Positions 45,331 through 57,399 of a DNA stretch of 64,000 nt are shown here, piece by piece. How positions within the stretch are numbered: position 1 is the stretch's first letter; each line of letters begins with the position of its first letter. The notes below the pieces were generated by a model. The model saw only the letters and a list, made by a program, of their open reading frames with translations, ran no database searches and was not told the origin of the DNA. The DNA is from Adiantum capillus-veneris (taxonomy: Eukaryota > Streptophyta > Polypodiopsida > Polypodiales > Pteridaceae), in contig CM043971.1 in the NCBI GenBank assembly GCA_014529385.2, positions 90,320,840 through 90,384,839 of the forward strand, given 5' to 3'. Position numbers and translations under genes: made by a program.

Positions 45331-46685
45331 TATGGATGATGATGAGTTTCTTCTGCTTTGTCACCTCATTAGAGGTAGTGGTACGAGGATCATCATCGCT
45401 CTAGAGCACCATCACGCATCTCTACTCCTTTAGCATCTTTCTCTGTTCTGAAGCATTTAGCGTGCTCCGAAGGTTCGGTGTTGATGAGACAATCTTCACA
45501 CTCGTCTAGGCATCGACGCTCTAGTGGTGGCGGCGGCGGTTGTTGTGGGGATGCCACCACTGATGCCTCGACACCGCCTTTTGTTCGACAAGTCTCTTTA
45601 CCCTCCCCTTCTTTGCCCCCCCCCCGACACACACACACCAGCCACAACATCACCATCTATGCCAGGTTTTGTGCGGCTGATGACCGTTCCTAGCAGCTAC
45701 ACACCACTACCTACTCCTCCGAGAGTCACCCCAGTCGACACTCCTCGCTTCGAGGCCCAGACTCCAGTGGAGACACCTAACGTCTGTACCCCCATCGACA
45801 CGCCATTAGAGACCCCTGCTGGGACACCCAGTTTCATGCGTCAATGGTGAAAGGGCTTGCCTTACTCCATTGACTTCAACGGCGGCATCATCTTGGATGA
45901 TGGCGGCAAGAAGGTGATCCCGCACATGCGTGGTCTTTGCTCTCAGGTGTTTAGACACTACATACTAAACACCTGGAGTGAAGTACCAAGTGATTTAAAA
46001 AGATAGAGTCATCAGCATGCTGCATGACAAGTTTCTCGTTTCAACACGGGATGATCGCTTCAATGAAGACCTGATGAATGTTCAAATGCGCGAATATTGC
46101 AAGCACAAGCGTTCTGAAGTGCAAAACACAATAAAGCATGGGTGGAATAGACCAGATTGGATGTCCAAAGAATATTGGAAGAATGCGAAGAAAGCAGCGT
46201 GCGAGAACCCTTACAAGTGGAAGCAACAAAAGGAGGCAGCCAAAGCGTGAGTAGAGGCAGGGAGCTCGCACCACTTGGGGAGTGGTGGGTGGCATCATTT
46301 GAGGCCGATTTCGTACGTGTTTTTGCATTCCTCTTTAGGTTTGGTAGTTTAGGGTTTAGGGGTTTTTAAATTCTAACATAATGGATTCTTTGTATGTTTT
46401 GACAGTGGTCGATGACAGGACGTGACCCCACACCGTACGAGCACGAGTACGCAGGCAGGAAGGGCTTAAACATCATGATGGACATTCTGAGTTCTCACAG
46501 CGGCATGGTTAGTATTAGGGTTTACTCTTTTCTATTTGTGTCTATTTGTTGTATTGTTTTGTAAACTATATGTTTATACTTACAGAAAGTTGTCCTATTG
46601 TTTCATTCTGTAGAATCCAATAAATATGCCGCTTGGATGCGATGAGATGTCTGTAGACGACGTCAGTCTAGTTGTAGCTAGATAG
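45331..46685 (+). pseudogene. TNPA-like second gene of the CACTA element
   Basis: ATG at 45331 (MDDDEFLLLC) starts a low-complexity Thr/Pro-rich region. Recognisable pieces are KKVIPHMRGLCSQVFRHYIL near 45908-45967, MREYCKHKRSEVQNTIKHGW with WKNAKKAACENPYKWKQQ near 46088-46235, and GRDPTPYEHEYAGRKGLNIM near 46420-46480, with introns between. This is the plant transposase type often found 3' of TNP2, which binds subterminal repeats. A stop at 46003 and a frameshift break it. Last stop at 46683. Confidence 0.7.
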
Positions 46686-47094
46686 CATTAGTTTCCATTT
46701 GTCATAGCATATGTATCATGAGATGACATGTATACATATTTTTGTAACTATGGGAAAACCATGTATATTTTTTCAATAATGACAATGGTGTTGTAACTAT
46801 CACATTTGCAAATTTTAACAATCAAGTGATTCTACCTATGATGTGTACAATTGTCATTGTTTTACTTTCATCAATTTACTTTTGGCAGTTTTGTATCTTT
46901 ATTCTGCAAACAATACTATGGATGATGGAGTTAATGGTTATATTGTCTTGTGGGTGACTACTTTGGGTCTATATCTAAGCTTGCACTTCCTTTCAAAGGT
47001 GAATCTGGGCTTATCTTAGATTCATTTAGGTTTACTCTATTATTGAAACATTCAATATGGTTGATGGCTTGAATGCCCTGCCACCAAAAAGGTT
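46686..47094. other. 3' untranslated stretch of CACTA
   Basis: AT-rich and non-coding; I see no motif beyond polyadenylation-like AATAAT stretches near 46778. Confidence 0.5.
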
Positions 47095-47361
47095 TACTCT
47101 CGAGTGTCGCTATGAACGTCGCTATATAAGGCTCTGCAGTGTCGCTATGAATGTCGTTATAGGTAGCCTGTAAGCGTTGCTATGGTTGTCGCTATATGCA
47201 TCGCTATATCGTGACGCCCATATCGACACATATAGAGATTCTCATAGCGACGTTCCCGTATCGACGTTGTTAACGACGGTCTTAGCAATGCAGGGGAGTA
47301 AAAAAACTTAATGTATTACCGTCGCTAACAACGTCACAAGTACACACAACCTCTTGTAGTG
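47095..47361 (+). repeat. CACTA right subterminal repeats and terminus
   Basis: GTGTCGCTATGAACGTCGCT-type motifs recur about every 15-20 bases in both orientations (for example 47104-47125, 47139-47160, 47186-47210), matching those at the left end. They run up to the terminal ACCTCTTGTAGTG. Confidence 0.85.
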
Positions 47362-48726
47362 TGAATAGGTTTCTCCTCTCTTCTCTATCTGAATCTTTGA
47401 GGCTAAACCCAAGAAACCTTATGGCCTTCACGCCGCCTATCGATGCTTTCCTAGGTACCTTGTAACGACTTTCAGACATCTTAGGGTTCTCTTTGATTTT
47501 GAAATTGCCTCCATGCAAACCAATGTCTGAGAGCGCTCCGTCTAATGCTTTGATCACTCTTTTTGACTCACTCTCTCGCTTTAATGTCCATGCAAAACAT
47601 ATGTACAAATGAACCCCCTTTTCAATTATTCGATAGAGTGCATGAAGTGTACAAACATGAACTCTACTCAGAGGAATATCAAGCACAGGCCTAAAAGTTA
47701 TATCTTGAAGATGTCCGTTGGGAGCTCTATTCCATTGCACACTCTCAAGAGATTGTGCATGAGCCATGTAATATAAGCATGGATTTGCCATAGGTGCTCC
47801 GTGTGTTATGTTGTACCTACACTTAAGAGTCTTTAAGTCACCTGCCATGTGCCATTCCACTGTATAGTCAACAAATCCTTCCATTGAAAGAACAATTCCA
47901 TTTCTTTGTTCACTAATGATGGAAGGAATTTGGGTTTGACTAAAAACCCAATTGAGGATTTCAAAAATTTCCTTATCAACCTGCAATGAAAAACAAAAAC
48001 ACAAAATCAACAACCAAATAATCATTATTTTTGCTATTATAGAGTGAACTAAGCATACTTGAAATGATCCTAGAGTTAGAATGTTGTTTTCGGATTACAC
48101 GTTGAAGTATCGTGGATTCTCTTTTGTTATTGATGCATCCAGAGCTCTGTTCATGAGGGTAATGGTGACTCTCTCCAGCTTGTTGTTCTTCAGGACCTTG
48201 CACTCGTCGAGCTTCAAAACAAACTTGAGAACCCCTCCGCACTCCTCTCGACCGATGTCAAAGAAGTGAACTGCATACCTTTGCAATGCTTCAAGATCAA
48301 CAAAGAGGTTGTTGTGCTCGTTAAATTGTTCCTCTCTTCCGCCCTTGCCTAGAACGTTGCTTCAATATGGAATGGTGACCCAAGTTTCTCAAACACCTCA
48401 TTGTTTACATGCCGGCGAGAGTAGCCTTTACATGTGATGGCTTTGGCAGCAATGATCCTCTCTGTAGTTTATTTTGAGACTTTTTAGCTAATGCTTTGAA
48501 GAGTTCCATATATCCCATCTGCGAGATGCCACTCTCATCTAGTATTGCTTGCACTTCCATTGGTTCCAACTGATTCTTGCTCATGAAGGAGGTAAGAAGC
48601 CTCTCTTTCAACTTATGAAATTTTTTCTAAGTTATCATCTCTTCAACTGCTTCTTTTGGAACTAGACGGCTGTAATGCGCTCCGGCATTGAAGCCTACAC
48701 CATTCGAGTTTCGATGCAGTCAAGAC

Positions 48727-49209
48727 CTGCCAAAAAAGGACCAAGATGATGTGTATTCTTTCTTTGGGTATGTGTTAAAGATGAAGGGGTTGAGGATTTC
48801 AAGTTCAAATTGGTGTTTTAATAAAAGAAAGAAGCGTTCTCCATTCCTAGATTTGATAGAGAAATAGACAGAGACTCAAAACTCATGAAATATCTCAAGT
48901 TTTGGGAGGGAAGTCTATATTTTCATGTTTAGAGTTGATAGAGTTTGTGTGGCTTATGTTTCTGGAGAGAACGCTTGTAAGTTGGCATTTCAAATCATTA
49001 GTCATATGGTTAGTTGGATTTTTGACAAGAGAACGAAGGATAAGAATGATAAAGATGGCGGCTACCTATCAAAGAAAGTCATTTTGGCTTTTTGTTGGCG
49101 CAAAAAAATTATCACATAAAATACACAATTTAACATTTTCATCTTCTCTCTCTAAGCCGATGTGGAACTTCTTACAAGGCCCAAAAGTGAGTCCAACTTT
49201 CTCCTAATG
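48727..49209 (-). other. 5' flank of gene A in copy I, ending in the CATTAGG terminus
   Basis: Read on the minus strand it starts at the terminus (49209), passes a GA-rich box (GAGAGAGAAGATG) and ends at TTTTTTGGCAG, the acceptor of the first visible gene A exon (48726). No frame matching the first coding exon of copy II is found, so that exon is missing or was never part of this copy. Confidence 0.5.
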
Positions 49210-49284
49210 TATACGTGTGCCGTTGTGCACACTGGTCCAAGTCATGGTCATATATAATTTTGGACACTAGAAGTAGCTAATATA

Positions 49285-50976
49285 TGTAAGGTCTCTATGT
49301 GCCCTACAAGAGGGCTACCTATGAAAAATTTTAAGTCTAAATACCAATTTGGCAAAAGATGCTATTTTTAGTATATTTCAGTTATTAGGTGTTACTTTTA
49401 TATTGTGATCCTTGTAGAACTTTTAATTCTGGTCGAAATGCATCTAGTTAGTAAATTAATCTTGATCTCATGTTGCATACGAGGGAAGTTATGGTTATCA
49501 TAATCTTAGGATGAGTTTATGAGTAATTAAGGAATATTCATCTCGTTGCATCCTTGAGTTAGCTTGCATACTTGTAGTTGTGAGGGCTTGTCATTTAATT
49601 TAGCATTATGTGTAAGAATAAGTTTATTCCTTGTCAAGTTTTCTCATTGATTGTTGTGGGAATTACGCCTAGTCTCTTGTTTGTCCGAAAGAACTAATAC
49701 TAGTAGTGAGATATGGACCCCAACAGGACACATTTTGGTGGTGCTAAGGATCACAAGGCAGGAACTAGCAACATGCAAACAACGGTAAAGCACCGATGAG
49801 AGAGGAAAATCCGGCCATCTCACGAGGCATCAAAGAGGAAATTCATGGGTAGGATGAATTTATTTTTTGTATTTTACATAAGCATTGCATTACAATGCTT
49901 TTGGAATGTTTAAACTCCCTGTGCTATGTTGGAAATCCACCTGAGACAACGGCATTGGTATTTTTAAAGGTTTTATTTAAGTTTAAGTTTAAGTTATATA
50001 GGAAAGAAATGTTTTATGGAAAGACTGTTTGAAAGTTGGAAATAATAATTGTTAGGGGAAACTATCTCAAACAGATTTCATTCATTATTCCAATGTTGAT
50101 TTAGTATGAACCCCCTACTGATCACATGGTGGTAGCTCTCGAAGTTATCGCACGAGCTAAATTCACGACTTGCTTTCTATATGGTGGATATGTCCATGGC
50201 TTGTTTTCTATGCGGTGGATACATGATTTTTACCCGGCGAGTTACTCCATGAATTGGGTGGAATCATCGACTAGTTGTACGGAAGGCCAATTGACAACGG
50301 GTGGAGTTAACACTCGCTGGAGGTCCTCACGACTACAAGACATTGGAATTTTTAATGAAGTATTGTTTGTTGAGTACTTTTTCCTAGGCAAAATATGTTT
50401 TGGTGCCGATTTGACAATGTTTGAAGGGTTGTCTTGACGAACTGTATCAAGGAAATATAAAAAAGAACCCTAAGTGTTGAACAACTATGTGTTAGTAATT
50501 AGGCCACACAAAGAATCTGTGTGAGTGCGGGGTGGAAAGTGGGGGCTTGGCTCAGGTTGCCAAAGCCTACGAGACGGGTGGTCCTGATTAGTCGGGAACT
50601 CTCTGCCCTGCGCAATAGATTACATCATTAGATAGCTCATTACGCCAGAGCGGAACGAACTTGGTGTACGTGCCTCTGAAAATTATGGGGAAAAAGGCAC
50701 TGAGGTTACTTCTCCTCCTGGAAGATGAGAATAGGACCGATAGTAAGAAATTACACTTTCCTTGTGGATCTAGGCTCTTTTTCATTGGTGGCTTGGACTC
50801 AACTCACTAAGTGGTGAGAGACCATCCACTGATCTTCTTTTTCTTCTTATCCAATTTTTTTTTTCTTCCGCATACGATCTAGCAACCATTAGGTGTCCTC
50901 CAATTCCGTCATGGTGAGACGAGGAGGGGACCTCACAATATAACATTTTATTTCATCTTTATTACACACAGGAGCA

Positions 50977-51015
<39 letters not shown>

Positions 51016-51138
51016 TTTTGAAAAACGAGTAATGTTGTGTATTAGTCTCCACCCAACCATACTATGTAATAGCCTCCCATAGCATACACATTGTCTGACC
51101 GTGTCGGTGGCCTTGCCAACAGGACCCATGTCCTTACA
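49285..51138 (-). repeat. candidate 3' LTR of the chromodomain gypsy element
   Basis: On the minus strand a GGGGGTAA purine tract is followed by TGTAAGGACATGGGTCC, starting at 51138, as after gypsy pol genes. A possible far end is TGTAAGG at 49285 (plus), the inverse of CCTTACA at 51138. The stretch has a (CT)n tract at 50979-51012 and no supported gene. The start is fair; the far end is a guess. Confidence 0.35.
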
Positions 51139-51179
51139 TTACCCCCACATGGAGAACCATTTTCGTCCTAAAAAACGAA

Positions 51180-52560
51180 CGTAGGAAAATGTTTCTTAAG
51201 TGCGGAGACATTCTCCTATGTAGAACCTTCTTCAGGTCTATCTAGCCATTTTACCAAAACCTATCGTCTCACATGATGTCTAGTACGAAGCTCATAAGAA
51301 TCCAAAATCTTTTTGGGTTCATGAGGGATGCTTGGCGGTTTGATAAGCTCAACTAACACACCTCTATCAATGACATTATCATTTTGTGCTAGCTATTTTT
51401 GTAAATGGGTAATATGAAAAACAGGATGAACTCGTGAGTGCTCGGGAAGAGATAGCTTATAGGCCACTTGACCTATACGTTTGAGGATGGTAAACGGTCC
51501 ACAATATTGTGCTGAAATTCTAGAAATTTTCCCCGTCTTCAGACTTTTTGAATTCTCGGGAACCTTGAGGAAAACGTTGTCTCCTTCTTCAAAAGCAGCA
51601 AGATGCGGATGCTCATATGCGTACTTCTTATATCGATCTTGAGCTTGCTTAACATTTTTTCGAGTAACTCGAAGCATATAAAAATGGTTTTTGGAGAAAA
51701 TCCTTCGCTTGTTGTATCATCTCCATAGCCAACCCCACCGTAGTGGATAATCTAGGTTGAAAACCATATAAAAGCATAAACGGACTAAACCCTGTAGTCA
51801 CATGCTTTGAACTAGTATAAGAAAATTCCAATATAGGCAAGTAGTCTTCCCAATTGGTTTGATTCTTACTAACGTACACTCATAGAATATCCTCTAGCAC
51901 TTGAGTAACTCTTTTGGTTTGACCATCTATTTCTGGATGATTAGTTGTATTAAGATTAAGTGGTGTTTCCAACTTTTGGAACACAACTCTCCAGAAGTGA
52001 TTATTGAACTTTCAATCTTTGTCAATAGTTATACTAGTCAAAAGACCGTAGAGTCTATATACATTCTCTACAAATAGTCATGCTAATTTTGATGTCTTAA
52101 TTGTAGTCTTAGTGGGAATGAATCGAGACATCTTTGTTAGATGATCTATAATTACCCATATGGAATCATGGCCATAGTTTGTATTAGGTAGTCCTACTAC
52201 AAAATCCATAGAGATACTCTCCCACTTACCTTGTGGAATCTATAAATGATGTAAAACGCCACCTACCCTGAGGCGCTATGCCTTATTAACTTGGCACTGT
52301 TGGAAGTTTAGTATATACTCTTGAACATCATGATGTAACCTTGTCCAATAAAACTATCGTCGAACTAAGGTATTTGTCTTTCAAATATGTGGATGACTGG
52401 CACTTGCACTATCGTAACACTCAAATAATATTTGGCTCCTAATGTATGAGTCCTTTGAAACACATACTCTATCCTTGTGGAGTAAGTATCGGGTTATACA
52501 AATTGGCGAGTGGGTATTTTCGAGCAATGAAATGATCGAGAAAGTCCCTTCAGACATTCT
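51180..52560 (-). pseudogene. integrase and chromodomain of a minus-strand gypsy element
   Basis: Read on the minus strand: a degenerate core (SISMDFVVGLPNTNYGHDSI near 52215), NWEDYLPILEFSYTSSKHVT (51843-51786), and the C-terminal domain FEEGDNVFLKVPENSKSLKT with HSRVHPVFHITHLQ ending near 51395. Beyond a stop, ILDSYELRTRHHVRR and VLVKWLDRPEEGST.ENVSAL (51330-51210) match a chromodomain, which directs such elements to marked chromatin. There are many stops and frameshifts. This is the chromovirus branch of Ty3/gypsy. Confidence 0.82.
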
Positions 52561-52703
52561 TTATTACTAAGAGAAAATTGCAGCTGAAGTACAAGAGGTT
52601 TTTTCATTGCTGTAAACTAACCCCACAACCAAACTCAAATCCCATGATGACTAATCCCATGGAACCGAACTTGGAGCCAATTTCAATCATGGAACAAACA
52701 AAA

Positions 52704-52769
52704 TGCCCCTGGCTTGTCGCAAGTATCGCGAAACCATTCCACATTGGTGCTTGCGACAAGCCAAGGGCA
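52704..52769. repeat. 20-bp inverted repeat with 26-base loop
   Basis: TGCCCCTGGCTTGTCGCAAG (52704-52723) pairs with CTTGCGACAAGCCAAGGGCA (52750-52769) with one mismatch. Confidence 0.9.
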
Positions 52770-53994
52770 CCTAGCATATATTGTTCTAGCACTTTCCACA
52801 TATATTATCCACTTGGAATACATTTCCATCTATAGTCTTCGGAATTCTTCGAAGTGCACTTTTTCAACCTATCAAGCATGACTCCCAAGTGCATACCATG
52901 TAATGTTCTATAGTGGGTTGTACCATTAACGTAGACCTGTAGCATTCATTCTCCTATAGGTATCCATTTATCGAAGTGTGAAATGGTGTCTTAGAGTAAT
53001 AAGTGAGCAACACCAACCAAGGGCCTAAGTAGTGTTAAAAAAAACTCTGAGTTCAGTGTATTTTAACCGACTGAAATTGTAAAATCCTAGTTAGAATTTG
53101 AGCTTGCCTTTAGAAAACCAAGAAATTTACACGTTTTAGTGTAATTATTGGCAAAAGCTTCAAATTTTGACCAAAAATTGGGAGATTTTCAAGTTTGCCC
53201 TTATTTTCACTAGTTTGAAAAAATGTATTTTTCTAGTCCTGCGCTGCCTAAGCATTAATGAGCAAAACATAAACATTGATCAATTAGTAGTTGAGAGTAC
53301 CTAGCATTCGAGAGCTTTTCTTGTCGTATGTGGACAAGCTAGAGTAAAGAAGTTTATAAACGATATGATTTCTTGAGCTTGAAGACCAAAGTAATCTGGC
53401 CGAATTCACAACATGTGGCGACGGTGCATGTCATAAAGACAATCTATCCTAATGGCTCAAACTCACACACTCCTGACATATGATTAATGCTGGACTCCCA
53501 CAACAACTCGAGCAATCATATAAGTTGCTACAAAACTGTAGCCCTGAAAATAAAAAACTTGCATGTCTTCTTGCATAAGTCAAGACTTTGATGCATGGTG
53601 CTACAATCCCTTGGCTTTATGCGCTCCCTCCTTGTCCGCCCCCCACCTCACCCAATACTACTTGTCTGCATTGATTGGCCTTCTCCTTCACACTTAATGG
53701 TGCTAAACCACTAGTATCCTATTCATTGGCCCCTCCTTCGATGCTTTTAGTTTTTTATTAAAATCATTGGCCCCTCCTTACGTAATGGGTCTACATAAAA
53801 AAACACACAAATTTATTAAGGTAACAACAGATCAATTGTATTCCACAAAGAAACGAAAGTTAAGTGAACTAACACCGTTGAGGAATCAACTACGATTGGC
53901 AAGTTCAAGAGATATTGCCCTGATGTTGCTATTTCCACCTCTTAACATAGAAGTTTATTGTTACTCTTCTCCATAATATGAGAACAAATCTAAC

Positions 53995-54041
<47 letters not shown>

Positions 54042-54569
54042 TGGCCTTTGGTGACCTTCACTCCCCGTGTAGCTCTCAGCCTCCTCCTCTTTGGCCTTAA
54101 TGAAAAACCTCCAACATGGCTTCGAAAGCCTTCTACCGTCCTGTTTGAATCCGGCCTAAGCAAGCTATCAAGAGTCGCCTCTCCCGCTCTGGCTGCCAGG
54201 TACAATAGCTGGCACCGATGAAGGCCCCCCACTTATGCCACTCCTCCAGCTTGCAAGGCTTTGCCGCTTGCTTCATTCCCCAAGAGGCTGCCAACAATTG
54301 GATGAGGTGGGAACCTCCTTAAAGACCAGAGCATGCGCTCCTCAGCAGCCGCCGAAGAAGAAGAGTCGTGGATGGCGGAGGCCACCAAGGAGGCGTGCCA
54401 CGACTAGTGAGAAAGAAAGAGGGAGGGCATCCGTTTGGCAGGCGTGTGCACGATGTACGTCTCAAGAGCCTATGATCTAGATTGCACCTTTGAGATCTAC
54501 GTCCAGCGTGAAGCTGAAAGTGCCGATATCTCTCACCAAAATGAAGGCTTGCTGTTGAAAACCACAGAA

Positions 54570-54606
<37 letters not shown>

Positions 54607-55113
54607 AACAGACAAGATTATCAGAAACAAACAAGAAGTTCCAGCCTATTGCAGAAAATAGCCAGAGCGAAACAGACAAGAGTAGAGAAGAAAAGAACCA
54701 TAAATTAGGAGGCTCTTCTGGCTGATGTGAGGGAGTTTATGCCAAGCCCATAATTTTGACTCTCAGCAAATCCAGCTACCTCCACACTCTTGGAGTTAAA
54801 ATAAGGCTGCCCTGCACTGCATATGCCGGGGTATCGCTAATCTTCTGGTAAGTTTCAAAATTATGAACGTGCTGCAATGGGGTATGATGCCTCCCCTTTG
54901 GACTCCTCATATACGTAGCCACATGACCGGCACTCCCGCTTACCCGTGTTTATCACTGCAAACTTTTCAGCCGCTCTTCTGGCTCAACAGACTGAGGATC
55001 GGGCTCGGCAGATGTTTGTGCAGCAGAATCTCTCTCCACATCTATCGACATGAAGCGAGGTGTGCGGCCTCGGACATCTTTGAAACTTTGGGAGAGAGAA
55101 GGCCCCGACCCGC

Positions 55114-55165
<52 letters not shown>

Positions 55166-55431
55166 TGTGTGTATGCATCGAAGTCTAGCAAACGACAGTT
55201 TGCAAGTCTGGAATGATGTGTGGTTCAGATGCGCTTCATATATCCATTCAGTCTCCACTGGAAGTGTGGAAGGTCTGCGCTTGGAGTCTAGCCTATAACC
55301 TCTCTCCTTTGCACTTGCAGCGGTAGCTCTAGTGTTGCCATAGCCACCCCCTCCTCCCGAACACAAGCCACTTATGCAGCTCTCTCTCTCTCTCTCTCTC
55401 TCTCTTTCAGCCACTGGCTGAAGGCGAGCAG

Positions 55432-55695
55432 ATGGTGTCGTGGGGAGGGAGGTTAATTGCCCTTTTTGCGAGGTAATTTGTGACAAACTCCATGCTAAGC
55501 ACTCCAAAACGTATCTCAATTGTCAAAAAGGAATAAAGACTAGAAAATCTTGAGAATCCAGAAAATGGTGTCGTGGGGAGGGAGGTTAATTGCCCTTTTT
55601 TGCGAGGTAATTTGTGACAAACTCCATGCTAAGCACTCAAAAACGTATCTCAATTGTCAAAAAGGAATAAAGACTAGAAAATCTTGAGAATCCAA
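55432..55695. repeat. two tandem copies of a 133-bp unit
   Basis: The unit starting ATGGTGTCGTGGGGAGGGAG at 55432 is repeated at 55565 with only one- or two-base differences, so the duplication is recent. Confidence 0.93.
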
Positions 55696-56768
55696 CCAAA
55701 ATAGATAGAAGGGTATTTTGGGAATCTCTAAAATTTCAGGGGTATTTTGAGAATTTTCACAAATTAGCGGGGTACTTTGATAATTCTCCCTTGAAAAAAT
55801 TAGCATTTGTCAAAATGAGTTGAATTCCAAGCTTCTGTAAATTATTTATTTATAGTTATTTGTCTCACTTTCACCTACAATTGTTGCGTTTTTCACATTT
55901 GCTGCTTCCTGCCCATAGGATCACGCCCACACAATCTGGCTTTTACTAAATATCAGACTCTCAAGGATATGGGATCCTTGAGAGCCTTCCATGTAGCCAT
56001 GGGGACAAACTACTTAGTAGATTAATTAGTGAGCAACTTGTTCCACCAAACGTGTTTGAACATAGGCTACAAATAAGCACGAACTCTGTTCAACACAGCT
56101 CGAGATCCGAACTAGGGGGGCTACGAATGAGCACAAACTCTATTCAACACAATTCAGGATTCGAACCAACACTCTCGATTCATTCCAACATGGTGTACCC
56201 CATAGCGCTAATGATGTTCACTTACAGTCCGATATTCATTCTAAGTCACAAACAACAGTACTGTGACAGATTGGAGGAACATTGGATTGTAGCCATAGAC
56301 GTCGGCATGTAGAAGAAATAGTTCTATTGTACCTCTGTTCCTATGATGGTTGCTCTTGTTTACCTATTGTGCAAAAGATCTAGCAGGCTTTCTCTGCATC
56401 CAACAGGCAAATGCACCTGATACTTGGGCCTTTCCTGTGTCGAAGAACTTGCATTTGGCTCTAGGTCGTATCGATTTTGTCTATTGATCTCACAATAGAC
56501 TCGTTAGGCAAGAAATTGTCTCAAGGAAAGTGGTTCCAAAAGCAAAATGATTAGATAAAGCAACAATTTGGAGATCCTGCAAGGCACCTTTTCAAGCTTT
56601 ATTTTATCCTTAAATTTGCAATAAGGAGGGCTCAGAGAATTAAGAGGCAGTTTAGAAGCCAGTGTTGCACAAGCTACCAACGAAATTAAGCGAGACGAGA
56701 AGTTTTGACTTGAACTTTTGGTAATTAGTAAAATGGAGCTTGCCAAATTTTTTACAACTTGTTTTTGA

Positions 56769-57175
56769 GAGGAGGTATGCCACCTGGAATTGAATTGTAT
56801 ATGTTTCAAGTATAAAGAGATTGCTTGTACCTCGGGTATTCAATTTTCATATTGGTTCTAAAGTCTCATTTTTTGTCGATTGAGTGTTACATTTGTGTAG
56901 TGAAAGTAATGTGCATGACATAATTTTTTTCTGTCACCATTGTGACAATTTTTTTTTTTTCACCATTTTTTAGAGGAGGTATGCCACATGGAATTGAATT
57001 GTATATGTTTCAAGTATGAAGAGTTTGCTTGTGCCTCGGGTATTCAATTTTCATATTGGTTCTAAAATCTCTTTTTTTGTCGATTGATTGTTAGATTTGT
57101 GTAGTGAAAGTAACATGCATGACATAATTTTTGTGTAGTGAAAGTAACATGCATGACATAATTTTTTTCTTTCAC
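56769..57175. repeat. two tandem copies of a 203-bp unit
   Basis: AGAGGAGGTATGCCAC at 56769 recurs at 56972. The copies differ at scattered positions. Inside the second copy a stretch of about 34 bp (TTGTGTAGTGAAAGTAACAT...) is duplicated again near 57095-57165. Confidence 0.9.
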
Positions 57176-57399
57176 CATTGTTGCTATTATATGAATTTTC
57201 TCGAATTTGTCTTCGCTCGATTTTTTTTGCTCAGTGATTAGAAACCCCCTAAGTATCCATCATCAATGGAAAAATTCTTCCATTGCTTAAGATCTTCCTG
57301 AGTAGGTGTGGAGCTCTATGTATTGGATTTTTTATCTGCGCGTGCAGAAACATGTTGATTTGGCTTTGAGGGATCCCTTCTTAAAACTTCACTCCTCAC

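Larger units (their letters stand above)
39203..47361 (+). mobile_element. CACTA (En/Spm) transposon, 8159 bp
   Basis: It begins CACTACAAGAGGT and ends ACCTCTTGTAGTG, a perfect 13-bp terminal inverted repeat, and is flanked by TGA at 39200-39202 and 47362-47364. The 3-bp duplication and CACTA ends define the superfamily. It encodes a TNP2-like transposase with DUF4218 and DUF4216 regions and a second TNPA-like frame. The transposase frames are broken, so this copy would need help to move. The exact target duplication and the undamaged junction codons suggest a fairly recent insertion into gene A. Confidence 0.97.
38551..48726 (-). pseudogene. gene A, copy I: possible DDE-type protein, split by CACTA
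   Basis: Minus-strand exons parallel those of copy II: 48726-48059, 47980-47365 joined with 39199-38979, and 38901-38551, with GT/AG ends. The CACTA element and its TGA duplication lie inside the second of these; without them the codons run on without a break (RNLFNKWKYLHKVVKDN). Conserved blocks: FVLKLDECKVLKNNKLERVT, WHMAGDLKTLKCRYN, VHVCTLHALYRIIEKGVHLY, SIGGVKAIRFLGF and GMEKTHYRARTGYFKHTRHG. Stops occur at RYFNV(TAA), EEMIT(TAG) and YGSL(TAA), and there is a frameshift near 48330-48345. It was therefore already decaying or has decayed since. The exon matching the first coding exon of copy II is not seen here. Confidence 0.75.
18213..49209. mobile_element. candidate new DNA transposon, copy I, with nested insertions
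   Basis: The left terminus CATTAGGAGAAAGTTGGACT continues through TCACTTTTGGGCCTT and is repeated exactly, inverted, ending at 49209: 34 identical bases. Between them, after removing the Tat-like element (22837-37769) and the CACTA element (39203-47361), about 7.9 kb remains. It holds genes C and B on the plus strand and D and A on the minus strand. The same type of terminus marks copies II (60580) and III (60447) of gene A, and both ends of a MITE at 31315-31774. I find no convincing target duplication: TTGA precedes the left end and TATA follows the right. The pairing of these two ends into one element is inference. Confidence 0.6.
52561..57240. other. 4.7-kb insertion between RNase H and integrase, no gene recognised
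   Basis: The gypsy coding text stops at about 57240 (after KQWKNFSIDDGYL on the minus strand) and resumes at about 52560. Between are a hairpin at 52704-52769, several (CT)n and (GA)n tracts (53998-54039, 54573-54603, 55115-55162, 55379-55406) and two tandem duplications. Open frames such as 54953-55519 run through microsatellites and are not convincing. No terminal repeats were found, so it may be more than one insertion. Confidence 0.5.

Noticed and set aside
18213-49209. A target-site duplication for copy I
   Set aside because: Flanks (ending TTGA on the left, starting TATAC on the right) do not match at any length from 2 to 10 bases when the element starts at CATTAGG.
54953-55519. 188-codon minus-strand frame
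   Set aside because: It runs through (GA)n tracts giving Arg-Glu and Ser-Leu repeats and overlaps tandem repeat DNA.
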